Shown piece after piece: positions 50,761 through 62,409 of a DNA stretch of 64,000 nucleotides; position 1 is the first letter of the stretch, and each line of letters opens with the position of its first letter. The stretch is from Aridibacter famidurans (GTDB lineage Bacteria; Acidobacteriota; Blastocatellia; Pyrinomonadales; Pyrinomonadaceae). Where the stretch lies: NCBI GenBank assembly GCA_024103495.1, contig JAGFIQ010000108.1, positions 1-64,000 of the forward strand, written 5' to 3'. The notes beneath the pieces are model-generated. The model did not search any database, was not told the DNA's origin, and saw only the letters and a list, made by a program, of their open reading frames with translations. A program made the translations under genes and the position numbers.

Positions 50761-51612
50761 TCAGCGGTAGCCGCGGCTCTTCCTTCTGAATTGCTCGATC
50801 TGGCGGTTGAACTTGCCGTCCTTGCCGAAAAGCGGGAATAACTGAAGATTAGGGGCAAGGAATGCCGCGCGGAGTTCCACCGGCCGGTCGCCGGCCCGGT
50901 CGATCACACGCACCTTGGTCCCACGCGTTTCGCGGATCCAGGCGGCGAACTCGCCGGCGTTGCCTATGGTCGCGGACAACAAAAGAATGCGGACCCTCGG
51001 AGGCGTCAGGATTATCGACTCTTCCCAGACGTGTCCGCGGTAGTCGTCCGCCAGGTAGTGAGCTTCGTCGAGTATCAGGAAATCGGTATCGATCATCTCT
51101 CCGCCGCGAAGCGCGTCGAAAACCTGGTTCCTGTATATTTCGGTCGTCCCGACGATAAGTGGTGCACGCGAGTTCTCCTTTCTGTCGCCTGTAAGGATCC
51201 CGACGTTCCCGGCCCCGAACTCATTACTGAATTCCATGTACTTCGAATTTGTCAGAGCTTTGAGAGGTGTTGTGTACCAGGCCCGTTTTTTCTGTTCGAG
51301 AAGCCGGCGGATCTCTTCTCTCGCGATCCAGGTCTTACCGCTGCCTGTCGGCGCCGTGACCAGAACATCTTCAGTTTCGATCGCGGCCAGCGCCTCTGTC
51401 TGAAAGTCGTCCGGCACGAACGGCGTCGGCTCGGGAGTGCCGATTCCTGAGAGAAGATCCTCAACCGCCTTCAACTGGGCAGGCGAATACGAAGGTGCGG
51501 GCCGCTCTGCAAAATTATCGCGACGCTTCCGTTCACCGCTCTTGCCGCGTTGTTTGTAGGGCTTGCCCTTCTTTCCGGGGCTACCGGAACTGCGGCGGTC
51601 TTTTCGTGCCAT
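50761..51612 (-). CDS. N-terminal half of a Ski2-like DExH helicase (RecA1 domain)
   Basis: This 283-residue frame has a basic tail (residues 1-35, rich in Arg, Lys and Gly) and a complete RecA1 domain: motif I APTGSGKT (87-94), Ia TTPLKALTNSKY, II DEAH (182-185) and III SAT (213-215). It then stops 68 residues later (RQIEQFRRKSRGYR). A helicase needs RecA2 to work; RecA2 is encoded 5.4 kb downstream in the frame ending at 43424. The junction falls in the linker between the two RecA domains. After the last codon a TGA occurs at once, so the truncation is not a simple frameshift. It may bind ATP but cannot unwind alone unless it pairs with the C-half product. Confidence 0.87.
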   Translation of the reverse strand: MARKDRRSSGSPGKKGKPYKQRGKSGERKRRDNFAERPAPSYSPAQLKAVEDLLSGIGTPEPTPFVPDDFQTEALAAIETEDVLVTAPTGSGKTWIAREEIRRLLEQKKRAWYTTPLKALTNSKYMEFSNEFGAGNVGILTGDRKENSRAPLIVGTTEIYRNQVFDALRGGEMIDTDFLILDEAHYLADDYRGHVWEESIILTPPRVRILLLSATIGNAGEFAAWIRETRGTKVRVIDRAGDRPVELRAAFLAPNLQLFPLFGKDGKFNRQIEQFRRKSRGYR

Positions 51613-51776
51613 GAATACGATGTTAATTGTTTGAGGGACCCCTGTCGAATTCTTTGTCGGCTAACCCAAAAGTGATAACATCAACGATTGCTCCGCAACT
51701 ATAGGGCGGGGCAGTGCGTCTTAGAGGCTTTAACGCCAACAAGCCGGTTTTTCTAGCTTCAGACCGTGATAAAGGT

Positions 51777-53066
51777 ATGCAGGACAAGGATTTCCTTCAG
51801 GGCTACGAGGTACGTAATCTTGATTTCAGCCCGAGAATGTACAAGATCTTCGCGATAGCGGCGATCGTCAATTTCATCGGCCTCTTCGCGATCGGTCAAA
51901 CGAACATGCTCGCCCAAAGCGCGTGCGAGAGCCCGTTCGTTAACCGCATCTGCACGGTGCTCGACACGGTCTATTTCAGCAGCAAGATGCTGACGACCGA
52001 CACCGGCTACGTTGTTGAAGAGTATGCCGAAAGCAAGATCAAGGAATCAGACGTGGTCTGGATCGACCAGACGAACGTTGAGCCTTCGCTCACTTATCCA
52101 GCAGGCTACTTCCAGATCGCGAACCGGGACGAGCTTGCGATGCTGGAGCAAAACGGGCTTGAGGCATTTCCCTCCGATCCGATCACGCCGATCCAGCCAC
52201 CGCCACCGCCGATCCTTCCTCCTTCGAGGCCGAATCTCGACGATCCGCTTGCGCGGCGCCAAAATCTTCCGAAAAGGAAAGGCAGCCTGATCGAGGGCGA
52301 TCTTCCGGAAGATACCGATACAAGCGAGGACGGAAAGAATCCGGATGACGATACGGTCGCGAACAAAGACAATACCAACGACAAGCCTGAAATAGTCGAT
52401 CCTCCGGGTTCGGCGCCTGCGGTCGAGATCAACAAGAAGCCGCTTTATGACTTCGTGGATACAACGCTTGCAAAGGTCAACTCCAACCGTGTCGACCTGC
52501 GCCGGCCGTTCAAGGTTGTTATGAACGCTTACATCAACGAAGAGGGGAGGCTTGATATCGAGAAGTCGCGCTGGATCACTGCGGAGGAAGAAGGCGATCC
52601 GGAGATGATCCTTGTCGCAAAGGACGCGGTCGAGAAGTTGGGTGACAGCGGCTGGCTGGTTTACCTGACGAAAGCGGACATCAAGAATGTACGAATCGTG
52701 TTCTACCAGGACGAGGAGTCTTTGGCGGCGGACGTTACCGCGATAATGCCCAATGAGAACCGTGCACGGAGCACTGCAGTGCAGTTCGCGGGCTATATCT
52801 CCGCCGCGATCTTCGCTCACAACAACAATATTAAGAAGTTCAAAGAAGACGAACTGACACTATTGAAGGCGGCAGGTGTCGATAGCGAGCGGAATTTGCT
52901 GAAGATCAAGTTCAACCTGAAAAAAGAGGTTGCGCACCCGATCATCAACACGAGGCTTCGCGAGTACCAGGCGGACAAGGCAAAGCAGCAAACTACGGGA
53001 CCGACCCCGAAACAGCCGAACGGCAGCATTGAGAAAGCGAACGCCGGCAACCGCGCCGACCGTTGA
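51777..53066 (+). CDS. Single-span membrane protein with proline-rich linker and C-terminal conserved domain
   Basis: The start is uncertain: ATG 51777 is chosen, but GTG 51714 and ATG 51837 are possible, and no ribosome site decides it. The protein has a hydrophobic segment early (MYKIFAIAAIVNFIGLFAIG), a paired Cys region (SACESPFVNRICTVLD), a proline stretch (PPPPPILPPSRP), an acidic linker, and a C-terminal domain (about residues 240-405: KKPLYDFVDTTLAKVNSNRV, RPFKVVMNAYINEEGRLDIE). I recognise the type from acidobacterial genomes but cannot name a family. It seems anchored in the inner membrane with the C-terminal part in the periplasm. The divergent helicase N-half begins about 100-160 bases away. 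Confidence 0.75.
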   Translation: MQDKDFLQGYEVRNLDFSPRMYKIFAIAAIVNFIGLFAIGQTNMLAQSACESPFVNRICTVLDTVYFSSKMLTTDTGYVVEEYAESKIKESDVVWIDQTNVEPSLTYPAGYFQIANRDELAMLEQNGLEAFPSDPITPIQPPPPPILPPSRPNLDDPLARRQNLPKRKGSLIEGDLPEDTDTSEDGKNPDDDTVANKDNTNDKPEIVDPPGSAPAVEINKKPLYDFVDTTLAKVNSNRVDLRRPFKVVMNAYINEEGRLDIEKSRWITAEEEGDPEMILVAKDAVEKLGDSGWLVYLTKADIKNVRIVFYQDEESLAADVTAIMPNENRARSTAVQFAGYISAAIFAHNNNIKKFKEDELTLLKAAGVDSERNLLKIKFNLKKEVAHPIINTRLREYQADKAKQQTTGPTPKQPNGSIEKANAGNRADR

Positions 53067-53204
53067 TCGCTTTGCGATGACTTAAGATCGAACCGGCCGG
53101 CCGCCCTGTTCCAGGGAAGCCGGCCTTTCGAGGTTTAAGGCGGGCGCCGCAGGTCCGGACTTAAGGCTTTCAGGGCGCCTGTTGTAGAATAAACAAGGCT
53201 TGGA

Positions 53205-53564
53205 ATGAAGAAGAGAACTCAGAACCCGATCTACATCGCCACCACGATATCGGTGTACCTGGGCCTCGTGCTTGTCGGGGCCTCGCCGCAGGTTCTTGCC
53301 CATTCCAACCTTTCCAGCGATACACAATCCCGGATCTTCGAGCTGACCTCGAAGACCCAAAGCGTCCTTTCCAAATTGAAACTGCGTGAAGAAAGCGACG
53401 GGGACGATTTCCCTTCGTTCGCACTCGGCGGTTTCAGTCCGGAGAGCGGGGTTATATGGTGCCGGTATAACGCTTCGCACGGTGCGTATCCGACGGCACC
53501 CGAATTCTTTTATTCCAACGACCAGACCCTTACGGTCTCAAACCTTCCAAGAGCCTCGATATAA
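53205..53564 (+). CDS. Small secreted hypothetical protein, 119 aa
   Basis: A hydrophobic signal segment (IYIATTISVYLGLVLVGASP, then VLAHS) is followed by a short mature part of about 85 residues with a helix (SDTQSRIFELTSKTQSVLSK) and a tail containing one Cys and several aromatic residues (WCRYNASHGAYPTAPEFFYS). No family is recognised. It lies upstream of secA on the same strand with a 157-base gap and could be transcribed separately. The signal peptide is the main support for it being a real gene. Confidence 0.6.
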   Translation: MKKRTQNPIYIATTISVYLGLVLVGASPQVLAHSNLSSDTQSRIFELTSKTQSVLSKLKLREESDGDDFPSFALGGFSPESGVIWCRYNASHGAYPTAPEFFYSNDQTLTVSNLPRASI

Positions 53565-53721
53565 CGGCCAACTGTCCGCGGATTCCTCTTTTTCCATTTC
53601 CGCGGAGAATCTGTAGACTCTTTCGTTTCGCCGGGGAAAGCCCGGCGGATCGGTAATTTTCAAGGAGCCGGTCTATCCCGGCTGCCGGAACTGACCGCAA
53701 GTGCGGTCGCAAAGAGGATTT

Positions 53722-56526
<2,805 letters not shown>

Positions 56527-56554
56527 CAGGTAAAGGGTAAAAAGTAGAAAATAA

Positions 56555-56585
56555 AAAAGCGGCGTCGAAGGGCGCCGTTTTTTTG
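56555..56585 (+). terminator. Terminator of secA
   Basis: AAAAAAGCGGCGTC with GGCGCCGTTTTTTT forms a short GC stem with a T-run 30 bases after the secA stop. Confidence 0.9.
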
Positions 56586-56592
56586 ATTTTTG

Positions 56593-56790
56593 GTGCTGTT
56601 CCTACGGCGCTAAGTACCTCGATTTGCTCTGCGGTTCTACAGACGTGTCGTGCCTATGGCACGCCGGATCGTCTCGTTCTGCGGTTCTACAAACGTGTCG
56701 TACCGATGGGACTCCGGCATACTTTTCATTCCGCGGTTCTACAGACGTGTCGTCGCTGCGCGACTCGCGTGCGAGCCGATTTCGCGCTAT
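56593..56790 (+). repeat. Tandem hairpin repeat, period about 50 bp, three to four units
   Basis: The block GCGGTTCTACAGACGTGTCG recurs at 56631, 56681 (one change) and 56733, and is each time followed by a small hairpin such as GTGCCTATGGCAC. The units differ in the spacer. Together with the terminator it accounts for most of the 369-base gap between secA and the next gene; the rest, 56791-56895, shows nothing I can name. Confidence 0.85.
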
Positions 56791-56895
56791 TTCTTGGGCC
56801 GGCGCCTATTGGATTATTTGTCGGCCAATCACCAAACACAAACGGAAAAGTCCTTCACCTGACCCGAGGGTTTCGGCTAGAATGTCCTCGATCCG

Positions 56896-57888
56896 ATGAA
56901 TCGATTCTTAGCATCATTGACTCTACTTGTTCTAGCGATCGCATTCGCCTGGACATCTGCGCTTTCGCAGACTGACATTCAGAACGCCTCACTTCTTTAC
57001 CGGGAGGGGAAATTCGAAGAATCGATCGCAGCTCTCAAAGTGCAGTTAAAGGCCGACAAGAAGAACCCTGAGTTATGGAACTTGCTCGGACTCAATTATA
57101 TGAAGACCGACGCTCCTAAGGATGCGCGTAAGGCATTCAAGAACGCGATCAAGCATGCTCCGGGAAACGTCGACTATGTGGGAAATCTGGCGATCTTCTA
57201 TCTGTCGATCGGTGAACACGAAGACGCAGAAGAGGAGTTTGATCGTGTAATTACGATCGCTCCGAGTGCTAACTCATATTTTTACCGGGGCATGGCAAGA
57301 GTCGGAAGAGGCGACTACAAAAACGCGATAAAGGATGCAGAGGAGGCAATCTCCCTGGATTCGGCCCTTGCTGCTGCTCCGATACTGAAAATGGACGCGA
57401 CGATTCGGCTGTTCTCTATGTTAGAACCTGAGGAGATCGATCCGGGCGAACTTCGACGGATGTTGTCATCTTCGCGCGCTGCTCTTGAGAATTGCCTTAA
57501 GCAATGTCCGGAACCCGAGTCTTCGGAGGTCCGCAATCGTATGAGGGTCCTGCAGAGTTCAGAAAGATATCTGCTGGCACGGGCCGGATTGGAAAAGTAC
57601 GAACCCGCACAAAAGGAGGGATTGACCGAACTCGTCGTGAAGTCCAAGCCTGCTCCGTCTTACACAGACAGGGCGAGAGCACGGGGCGTTAGCGGTTCTG
57701 TTGTCCTGATGGTCGAGTTCAGAAAAGACGGAAAGATCGGATACATACAGATCTTGAGATCACTCCCTTACGGTCTTACAGAGGAAGCGATCAAGGCAGC
57801 GAAGAAAATCCAGTTCGAACCGGAGCAGTATGGAGGCGAGCCTCAGTCTGTTTTCAAACAGGTACACTTCTACTTCTGGATCTACTAG
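56896..57888 (+). CDS. TPR protein with C-terminal TonB-like domain, secreted
   Basis: This 330-residue protein has a signal peptide (RFLASLTLLVLAIAFAWTSA, then LSQ). Three or more TPR units follow (ASLLYREGKFEESIAALKVQ, PELWNLLGLNYMKTDAPKDA, DYVGNLAIFYLSIGEHEDAE), then a helical spacer. The end, from about residue 240, is a TonB C-terminal domain (YTDRARARGVSGSVVLMVEF and SLPYGLTEEAIKAAKKIQFE). TonB-C domains in such proteins are often detached from energy coupling and may serve as contacts in the envelope. It is periplasmic. No TonB-dependent receptor is nearby. Confidence 0.88.
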   Translation: MNRFLASLTLLVLAIAFAWTSALSQTDIQNASLLYREGKFEESIAALKVQLKADKKNPELWNLLGLNYMKTDAPKDARKAFKNAIKHAPGNVDYVGNLAIFYLSIGEHEDAEEEFDRVITIAPSANSYFYRGMARVGRGDYKNAIKDAEEAISLDSALAAAPILKMDATIRLFSMLEPEEIDPGELRRMLSSSRAALENCLKQCPEPESSEVRNRMRVLQSSERYLLARAGLEKYEPAQKEGLTELVVKSKPAPSYTDRARARGVSGSVVLMVEFRKDGKIGYIQILRSLPYGLTEEAIKAAKKIQFEPEQYGGEPQSVFKQVHFYFWIY

Positions 57889-57921
57889 TCGCACAGTATC
57901 CGGGCGCAATCAATATCGTTG

Positions 57922-58524
57922 TTAACCCGCGAGCTTCTTCCCGATATTCGCCACGTGCTCGCCCTGGAATCTCGCGATCTCGAGCTCGTTTTCCGAAGGC
58001 TGTCGGCTTCCGTCGCTCCCGGCCAGAGTTCCCGCGCCGTAGGGGCTTCCGCCCGTGATCTCGTCCATGTTCGTCAGCCCCTCGCAGGAATAGGGCACGC
58101 CGACGATAACAAATCCAAGGTGTAGAAGTGTGGAATGGAATGAAGTGATCGTCGTTTCTTGTCCGCCGTGCTGCGTTGCGGTTGATGTGAAGACGCTTCC
58201 GACCTTCCCGATCAGCGTTCCGTTCAACCAGTGCTTGCCCGTCTTGTCCAGAAAGTTCCGCATCTGCGCGCACATGTTTCCGTATCTCGTCGGCGATCCG
58301 AAGATAATGGCATCGTAATCCGAGAGTTCTTCGACAGACGCAACCGGCGCGTCCTGATCGGTCTTCGCACCTGAATCTTCAAGCACATCATCGGGAACGA
58401 GCTCCTCGACCCGCTTGATGGTCACGTTCGCTCCGTCGACCTTTCGGCATCCTTCCGCCACGGCCTCCGCCATCGTTTCAGTGTGCCCGTACATGCTGTA
58501 ATAAAGAACAAGAATTTCCGGCAT
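57922..58524 (-). CDS. wrbA: NAD(P)H:quinone oxidoreductase WrbA
   Basis: WrbA is an FMN-binding flavodoxin-like enzyme that reduces quinones by two electrons, avoiding semiquinone radicals. The 200 residues match the family length. Seen: [20 protein letters not shown] (FMN phosphate loop), [34 protein letters not shown] and [20 protein letters not shown], all typical. It is cytoplasmic and monocistronic. The DfsB-like gene on the same strand lies 136 bases upstream, so the two may be co-transcribed. Confidence 0.95.
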   Translation of the reverse strand: MPEILVLYYSMYGHTETMAEAVAEGCRKVDGANVTIKRVEELVPDDVLEDSGAKTDQDAPVASVEELSDYDAIIFGSPTRYGNMCAQMRNFLDKTGKHWLNGTLIGKVGSVFTSTATQHGGQETTITSFHSTLLHLGFVIVGVPYSCEGLTNMDEITGGSPYGAGTLAGSDGSRQPSENELEIARFQGEHVANIGKKLAG

Positions 58525-58660
58525 TGATTTCCTCCAAAAGCTTTAAGATAACGGCATTCGCCCGGAAATTCTGTATGGAACAAGACTGTCCGATGCCGGT
58601 TTTCAGATCGTGTACTGTCGGATCTTCGGAGATGTGGGGTCAAAAACTGATCGCCTTAGT

Positions 58661-59158
58661 TCAGCTCCGGCAGAGCCACCGATCGACTACCTTGTTCGCA
58701 AAGCGAAAGTGACTAGCGGTGTTGGGTCCGAGATATGTGGTCAGGGGATATTTTCCCGTCCATTCGAAGTGGCCGGGTTCAAGCAGTTCTGCCGGTGACA
58801 GGTCTTCCAGCAGTGCGAGGATCTCTTTGTATCCAGCATCGAAGTCCTCGATCACCGCCTGCCTCGGCTTCGGCGCATGTTTCTCGCGAATTGCCCTGTT
58901 CAAACGAGGAGTCTCGTTCCACTTAAAGCCTGGCGCTGGCATCTCCGGTTTCCTGCCCTCAATTCCCGTCTTATGCCATCCGAGGAACATCCTCTGCCAC
59001 TCGGCAAGATGAGCGACAAGGTCCTTAAGGTTCCAGCCGTCTCCCCAGACATCGGGTTCCTCCCAGCGAGCAGGATCGATACTGTTGATCTTGGTACAGA
59101 ACGAATCGTGCTCTTCAGTTACATCAGCAAGAAACGCCTCTTTCGAATCGTATCTCAT
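58661..59158 (-). CDS. ClbS/DfsB-family four-helix protein
   Basis: The 165 residues fit the DinB-like four-helix bundle of the ClbS/DfsB group: an N-terminal helix (KEAFLADVTEEHDSFCTKIN), WGDGWNLKDLVAHLAEWQRM (the conserved WNLKDLxAHLAEWQ), PRLNRAIREKHAPKPRQAVI and the final NTASHFRFANKVVDRWL. The family includes ClbS, which inactivates the genotoxin colibactin; others are of unknown role. His residues in helices 2 and 4 could bind metal. No toxin biosynthesis genes lie nearby. Confidence 0.9.
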   Translation of the reverse strand: MRYDSKEAFLADVTEEHDSFCTKINSIDPARWEEPDVWGDGWNLKDLVAHLAEWQRMFLGWHKTGIEGRKPEMPAPGFKWNETPRLNRAIREKHAPKPRQAVIEDFDAGYKEILALLEDLSPAELLEPGHFEWTGKYPLTTYLGPNTASHFRFANKVVDRWLCRS

Positions 59159-59271
59159 AGGATCGGCCTGAACGGATGATCAGGTGTTCGGTTTCCCCGG
59201 TTCGATAACCGAAGTTGGAAAAGCACCGGGTGAGTTACGTGAGAGGGATGCGAGATAGCCGGGGATGTGTC

Positions 59272-59554
59272 GGGGCTGTCTCAAAAGGCAGTCTCTTCTT
59301 TCGTCAAGGCTCGAGAAATTCACCCGGCGGGTTCTGAGAAATCATCAGTTGCCCCCCGCTTCAGCTGGGGGTGATGCTGCGGAACGGTGTATTTTGGGGC
59401 TTTAGCCCCGAGAGAGCCGGCTGAAGCCGGCGAAATAATCGATTGGCCCTTTCGGTCCCCCCGCAGAGGCGGGGGGCAACTGATGGTCAATCTCCGACGA
59501 TAGACGACTCAGATAAGACCGAAAAGTCCCTAAGAGTACTTTTAAGACAGCCCC
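59272..59554. mobile_element. Non-autonomous MITE-like element (283 bp) with nested inverted repeats
   Basis: The outer ends are 16-base inverted repeats, GGGGCTGTCTCAAAAG at 59272 and GGGGCTGTCTTAAAAG read leftward from 59554. They differ at one base and resemble the ends of IS4/IS5/IS1182-type insertion sequences. Inside is a second pair, ATCATCAGTTGCCCCCCGC (59341) with its partner at about 59468-59487, and a GCCGGCTGAAGCCGGC palindrome. There is no coding sequence. It fills most of the 475-base gap 59159-59633. Confidence 0.7.
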
Positions 59555-59633
59555 GGTCCACAAATTCACGAGGCACCGGAATTACAAGATTCAGCGTCGC
59601 AGGCATGACCCGCCCACAAGTCTTCGGTCCTGC

Positions 59634-60785
59634 CTATCGGCGGTCCGCAACCGCTTCCCTGTATGCCTCGAGCGTTCGTTCCGCCATCGCCTCAGCTGTG
59701 AATTCCCTGTTCGCCCTTTCGAGCGCCCGAACCGAGCGTTTCACACGCTCCTCTTTATCTGCCAATGCTTCCACGATCGCCTCCGAAAGGCTATCCGGAT
59801 CGGCGGGCGGTACAAGCCACGCGCACGGACCGTCATCTCCTTCCCTGCGCCTGACAAGCTCCGGGATCCCTCCGGCTTCGGTCGTCACGATCGGCGTTCC
59901 GGCGAACATAGCGTCGATCACACTCGTTCCCAAGCCCTCCATAACGGACGGAAGGATGAAAACGTCGGCGGCTTTCATCAGGTCGGGAACGTCGCTCCGG
60001 AATCCGAGGAAACGGGTGTGCTCCGAAAGGCCGAGGTCAGACACTTGCCGCCTAACAAGTTCAGTGAGATCGCCCTCGCCCGCCAAAGCGAGAACCACGT
60101 CCGGTCGCCGGGCGACGACCTTTTTCATTGCCCGGACCAGGAACTCGTGGCCCTTGTAATGTGAGATCCTTGCGACGGTCAGGAGGAGCGGCACATCTTC
60201 GCCGACCAAAAGCGACGCGCGACCGGCATCGCGGTTCCCTTGTTCCATACGTCCCGGATCGACTCCCTCCGCGACAACGCGCAACTTTGATTCGGGGACG
60301 CCGGAGTCGATGCAGATCTCTTTGATCGCCTCTGAAACACAAAGGACCAGATCGACGCCGTGTTTGTAACGCGAAACCGAGCGGATCGCGAATTCGACCC
60401 TGCGCGCGGCGATCTTCACCGCGGGCAGGCCGAGACTGGCAAGCAGTCCCGAATTCATCGCCTGTCCGTCGTTGAATTGAATTATGTCGGGATCGAATCG
60501 CTTCAGTTCCCTACGGATGGTCATCAGAGACAGCGGATCTCGTCCGCGGCCCCTGAACGCCACTACCGTAACGCCCGACTTCTCCAGGCGCCGGGCAAGC
60601 GGCCCGCCTTTCCTTACGAATGCAGTGCACGAATGCCCTTTCTTGAGAAGGCTCTTCGCCAGGAGGATAGCCTGCCTTTCGCCTCCGTACCATCCGGCTT
60701 CGGTTGAAACCAGAGCGACGCGAAGCGGCCGGGATTCCCGGGCGGAGGTATCAACGGCGTTCCGGGATTCGGTTACTCGGCCCAT
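59634..60785 (-). CDS. Glycosyltransferase family 4 protein
   Basis: This 383-residue GT-B enzyme has an N-terminal domain (LRVALVSTEAGWYGGERQAI, with a GGxR-like GGER donor loop) and a C-terminal domain with LLTVARISHYKGHEFLVRAM, LAGEGDLTELVRRQV, FLGFRSDVPDLMKAADVFIL and PSVMEGLGTSVIDAMFAGTP, the E-x7-E signature of GT4. It adds a nucleotide-activated sugar to lipid or glycan acceptors, in the cytoplasm or at the membrane. The MOSC gene lies 3 bases upstream and the lipoprotein gene overlaps that one, so all three form one leftward operon. The acceptor is unknown. Confidence 0.92.
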   Translation of the reverse strand: MGRVTESRNAVDTSARESRPLRVALVSTEAGWYGGERQAILLAKSLLKKGHSCTAFVRKGGPLARRLEKSGVTVVAFRGRGRDPLSLMTIRRELKRFDPDIIQFNDGQAMNSGLLASLGLPAVKIAARRVEFAIRSVSRYKHGVDLVLCVSEAIKEICIDSGVPESKLRVVAEGVDPGRMEQGNRDAGRASLLVGEDVPLLLTVARISHYKGHEFLVRAMKKVVARRPDVVLALAGEGDLTELVRRQVSDLGLSEHTRFLGFRSDVPDLMKAADVFILPSVMEGLGTSVIDAMFAGTPIVTTEAGGIPELVRRREGDDGPCAWLVPPADPDSLSEAIVEALADKEERVKRSVRALERANREFTAEAMAERTLEAYREAVADRR

Positions 60786-60788
60786 AGA

Positions 60789-61355
60789 TCAAACCTTCGA
60801 AACTACGTCGGAAACCCTGATCTTTCCCGGGACTATCACTTTCGCGTTCAAGCCGCGGAGGTGAAGCCGCTTCCCTTCGGCGGAGTTCACGAATTTGACC
60901 GCTTCAACTCCGAAACGGTCGGCGAACTTTCGGCAGCCGTTGTGAGGAATCGGTGTTATCTCGATCACCGATTCACCGATGGAAAGCCTTGATCCGGGAG
61001 AGAGGTTCTCGTCGCTCAGATCGAGGTCGACGTAAAGCTGGTCGCCAGCCAGTTTCCAGCGGTCTCGCGTCCCGGCGATCAGGGCGATCGCCCGCGAGTT
61101 CATCACGTTCAACTGCATGTCCGGGTGACCGAAGCCGTCGTCGGTCCTCGAGCTGCCGCGCGTCTTCCAATTGTCGCCGACGAGTCCCAACTCGAGGCTT
61201 AGGTCTCCTTCCTCAAGTTCTTCCCGCGCGTCCTCGAACGGTCTTCTTACTATCATTTCCAGAACCCCGCCATCCTTTGCCGAAGTCCGGATCAATCCCA
61301 GTCCGGCCTCGAGTTCTTCCGCCGAAAGATGTCTCGCCATATCTGTTTCCGTCAT
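60789..61355 (-). CDS. MOSC-domain protein
   Basis: The 188 residues carry the MOSC beta-barrel pattern (LVGDNWKTRG, QLNVMNSRAIALIAGTRDRW, GDQLYVDLDLSDENLSPGSR) with a conserved Cys in PIPHNGCRKFADRFG. MOSC domains hand sulfur to or bind molybdenum cofactor, as in YiiM and the end of Moco sulfurase. This member is short and stand-alone. Its ATG overlaps the stop of the preceding lipoprotein gene by 4 bases (translational coupling), and a glycosyltransferase follows 3 bases later. Whether the operon mates share its role is doubtful. Confidence 0.88.
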   Translation of the reverse strand: MTETDMARHLSAEELEAGLGLIRTSAKDGGVLEMIVRRPFEDAREELEEGDLSLELGLVGDNWKTRGSSRTDDGFGHPDMQLNVMNSRAIALIAGTRDRWKLAGDQLYVDLDLSDENLSPGSRLSIGESVIEITPIPHNGCRKFADRFGVEAVKFVNSAEGKRLHLRGLNAKVIVPGKIRVSDVVSKV

Positions 61356-62320
61356 TTCCTCTTGATGCTTATCAAAGGCATAGGCACCTTCTCGCTCGTC
61401 AGAAAAAGCGCCGAGCCGTCAGAAGAATATGCCACGGATTCTCCCTGTTCGCGAGGCCCGGTCTCGATGATCTTCGGCGTGCCCTTCCAGACCGAATCGA
61501 ATTCCTTCTCATCTTTCGGAAGCGAGAGTTCGTACGCGCCCACGTAGTCGCACAACACGACCCGACTTCCGTCAGGAGAGATCTCGCCGCCGGTCAGGAA
61601 CCCGCCCAAAAAGGTGGGCATCGTCAGTTTGCCGACGGACTCGCTTTTTATCTTCGTCTTTCCCGCGTTCTTCCAGACCGCCCCTCTGACGCGGAAGACC
61701 CTTGCCTCCGCAGATTTCTCCTTCGACACGACGTAAAGATCCAGTGTCGACGGATGGACCATAAGCGTTTCCGCATTCCATTTGCCGTCGGGATAAGTGA
61801 TGACGATCTCCAAAGCCTGGGCGGTTCGGGCGGCATCCTCTCTGTCTCGAGGCACCGAGCCCGCGGAAGTGTCCGGCTCTTCGATCCTGTAGATGATCAC
61901 CGAATCGCGATCCTGTTCGTTGTCGCCAATGTCGCCAATGTACAGGTAACATTTCCCGTCCGCTTCCTTTGCCGTCGCAATGTCCTCCCAGTCGCGGTTC
62001 TTTGCTCCTTCTACTTTCCATATGCCGAGCAAGGCGCCTTTCAAGTCGAACGCGTATACGTAAGGCCCGCCTCCCGAATCGTTGTGCGTCCAGAAGACTT
62101 CCGGTTTGCACCTCGACGCCGTTAGGCCGCTGCTTTCGTCGATCAACGCCGAATCGATGCGGGCGACTACCTCCGGTTCGGCAAAATCTTTCGACACAAG
62201 GGCAGGGTCGGGTGTGGATCGGCCGCGGGTCAGATGGTCAATAACCGAGCAGCCGGACAAAGAGACCATCGCCAGGCAGGCGACGATGACAAACGAACTG
62301 AATTTGGTTATAGTTCTCAT
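61352..62320 (-). CDS. Beta-propeller-like lipoprotein
   Basis: The 322 residues start with a lipoprotein signal (FVIVACLAMVSLSGCS, Cys24). The mature part is beta-rich with propeller-like strands (SGLTASRCKPEVFWTHNDSG, WEDIATAKEADGKCYLYIGD, GGEISPDGSRVVLCDYVGAY and GESVAYSSDGSALFLTSEK). Such proteins occur beside enzymes as substrate- or metal-binding partners, and the DIGDNEQDRD loop could bind calcium. It is first in an operon with the MOSC and glycosyltransferase genes. It is anchored in the outer or inner membrane; the function is not known. Confidence 0.85.
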   Translation of the reverse strand: MRTITKFSSFVIVACLAMVSLSGCSVIDHLTRGRSTPDPALVSKDFAEPEVVARIDSALIDESSGLTASRCKPEVFWTHNDSGGGPYVYAFDLKGALLGIWKVEGAKNRDWEDIATAKEADGKCYLYIGDIGDNEQDRDSVIIYRIEEPDTSAGSVPRDREDAARTAQALEIVITYPDGKWNAETLMVHPSTLDLYVVSKEKSAEARVFRVRGAVWKNAGKTKIKSESVGKLTMPTFLGGFLTGGEISPDGSRVVLCDYVGAYELSLPKDEKEFDSVWKGTPKIIETGPREQGESVAYSSDGSALFLTSEKVPMPLISIKRK

Positions 62321-62409
62321 CGATAAACTTCAGGGATCTCGACAGATCGTTTCCTTACTGTAAAGGTTGGCAAGACCTTACTCAAACAATCCCAAAAGGT
62401 GCATTCCCG

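Noticed and set aside
56593-56790. CRISPR array
   Set aside because: Only three to four units, a divergent repeat with internal hairpin, spacers that resemble each other, and no cas genes.
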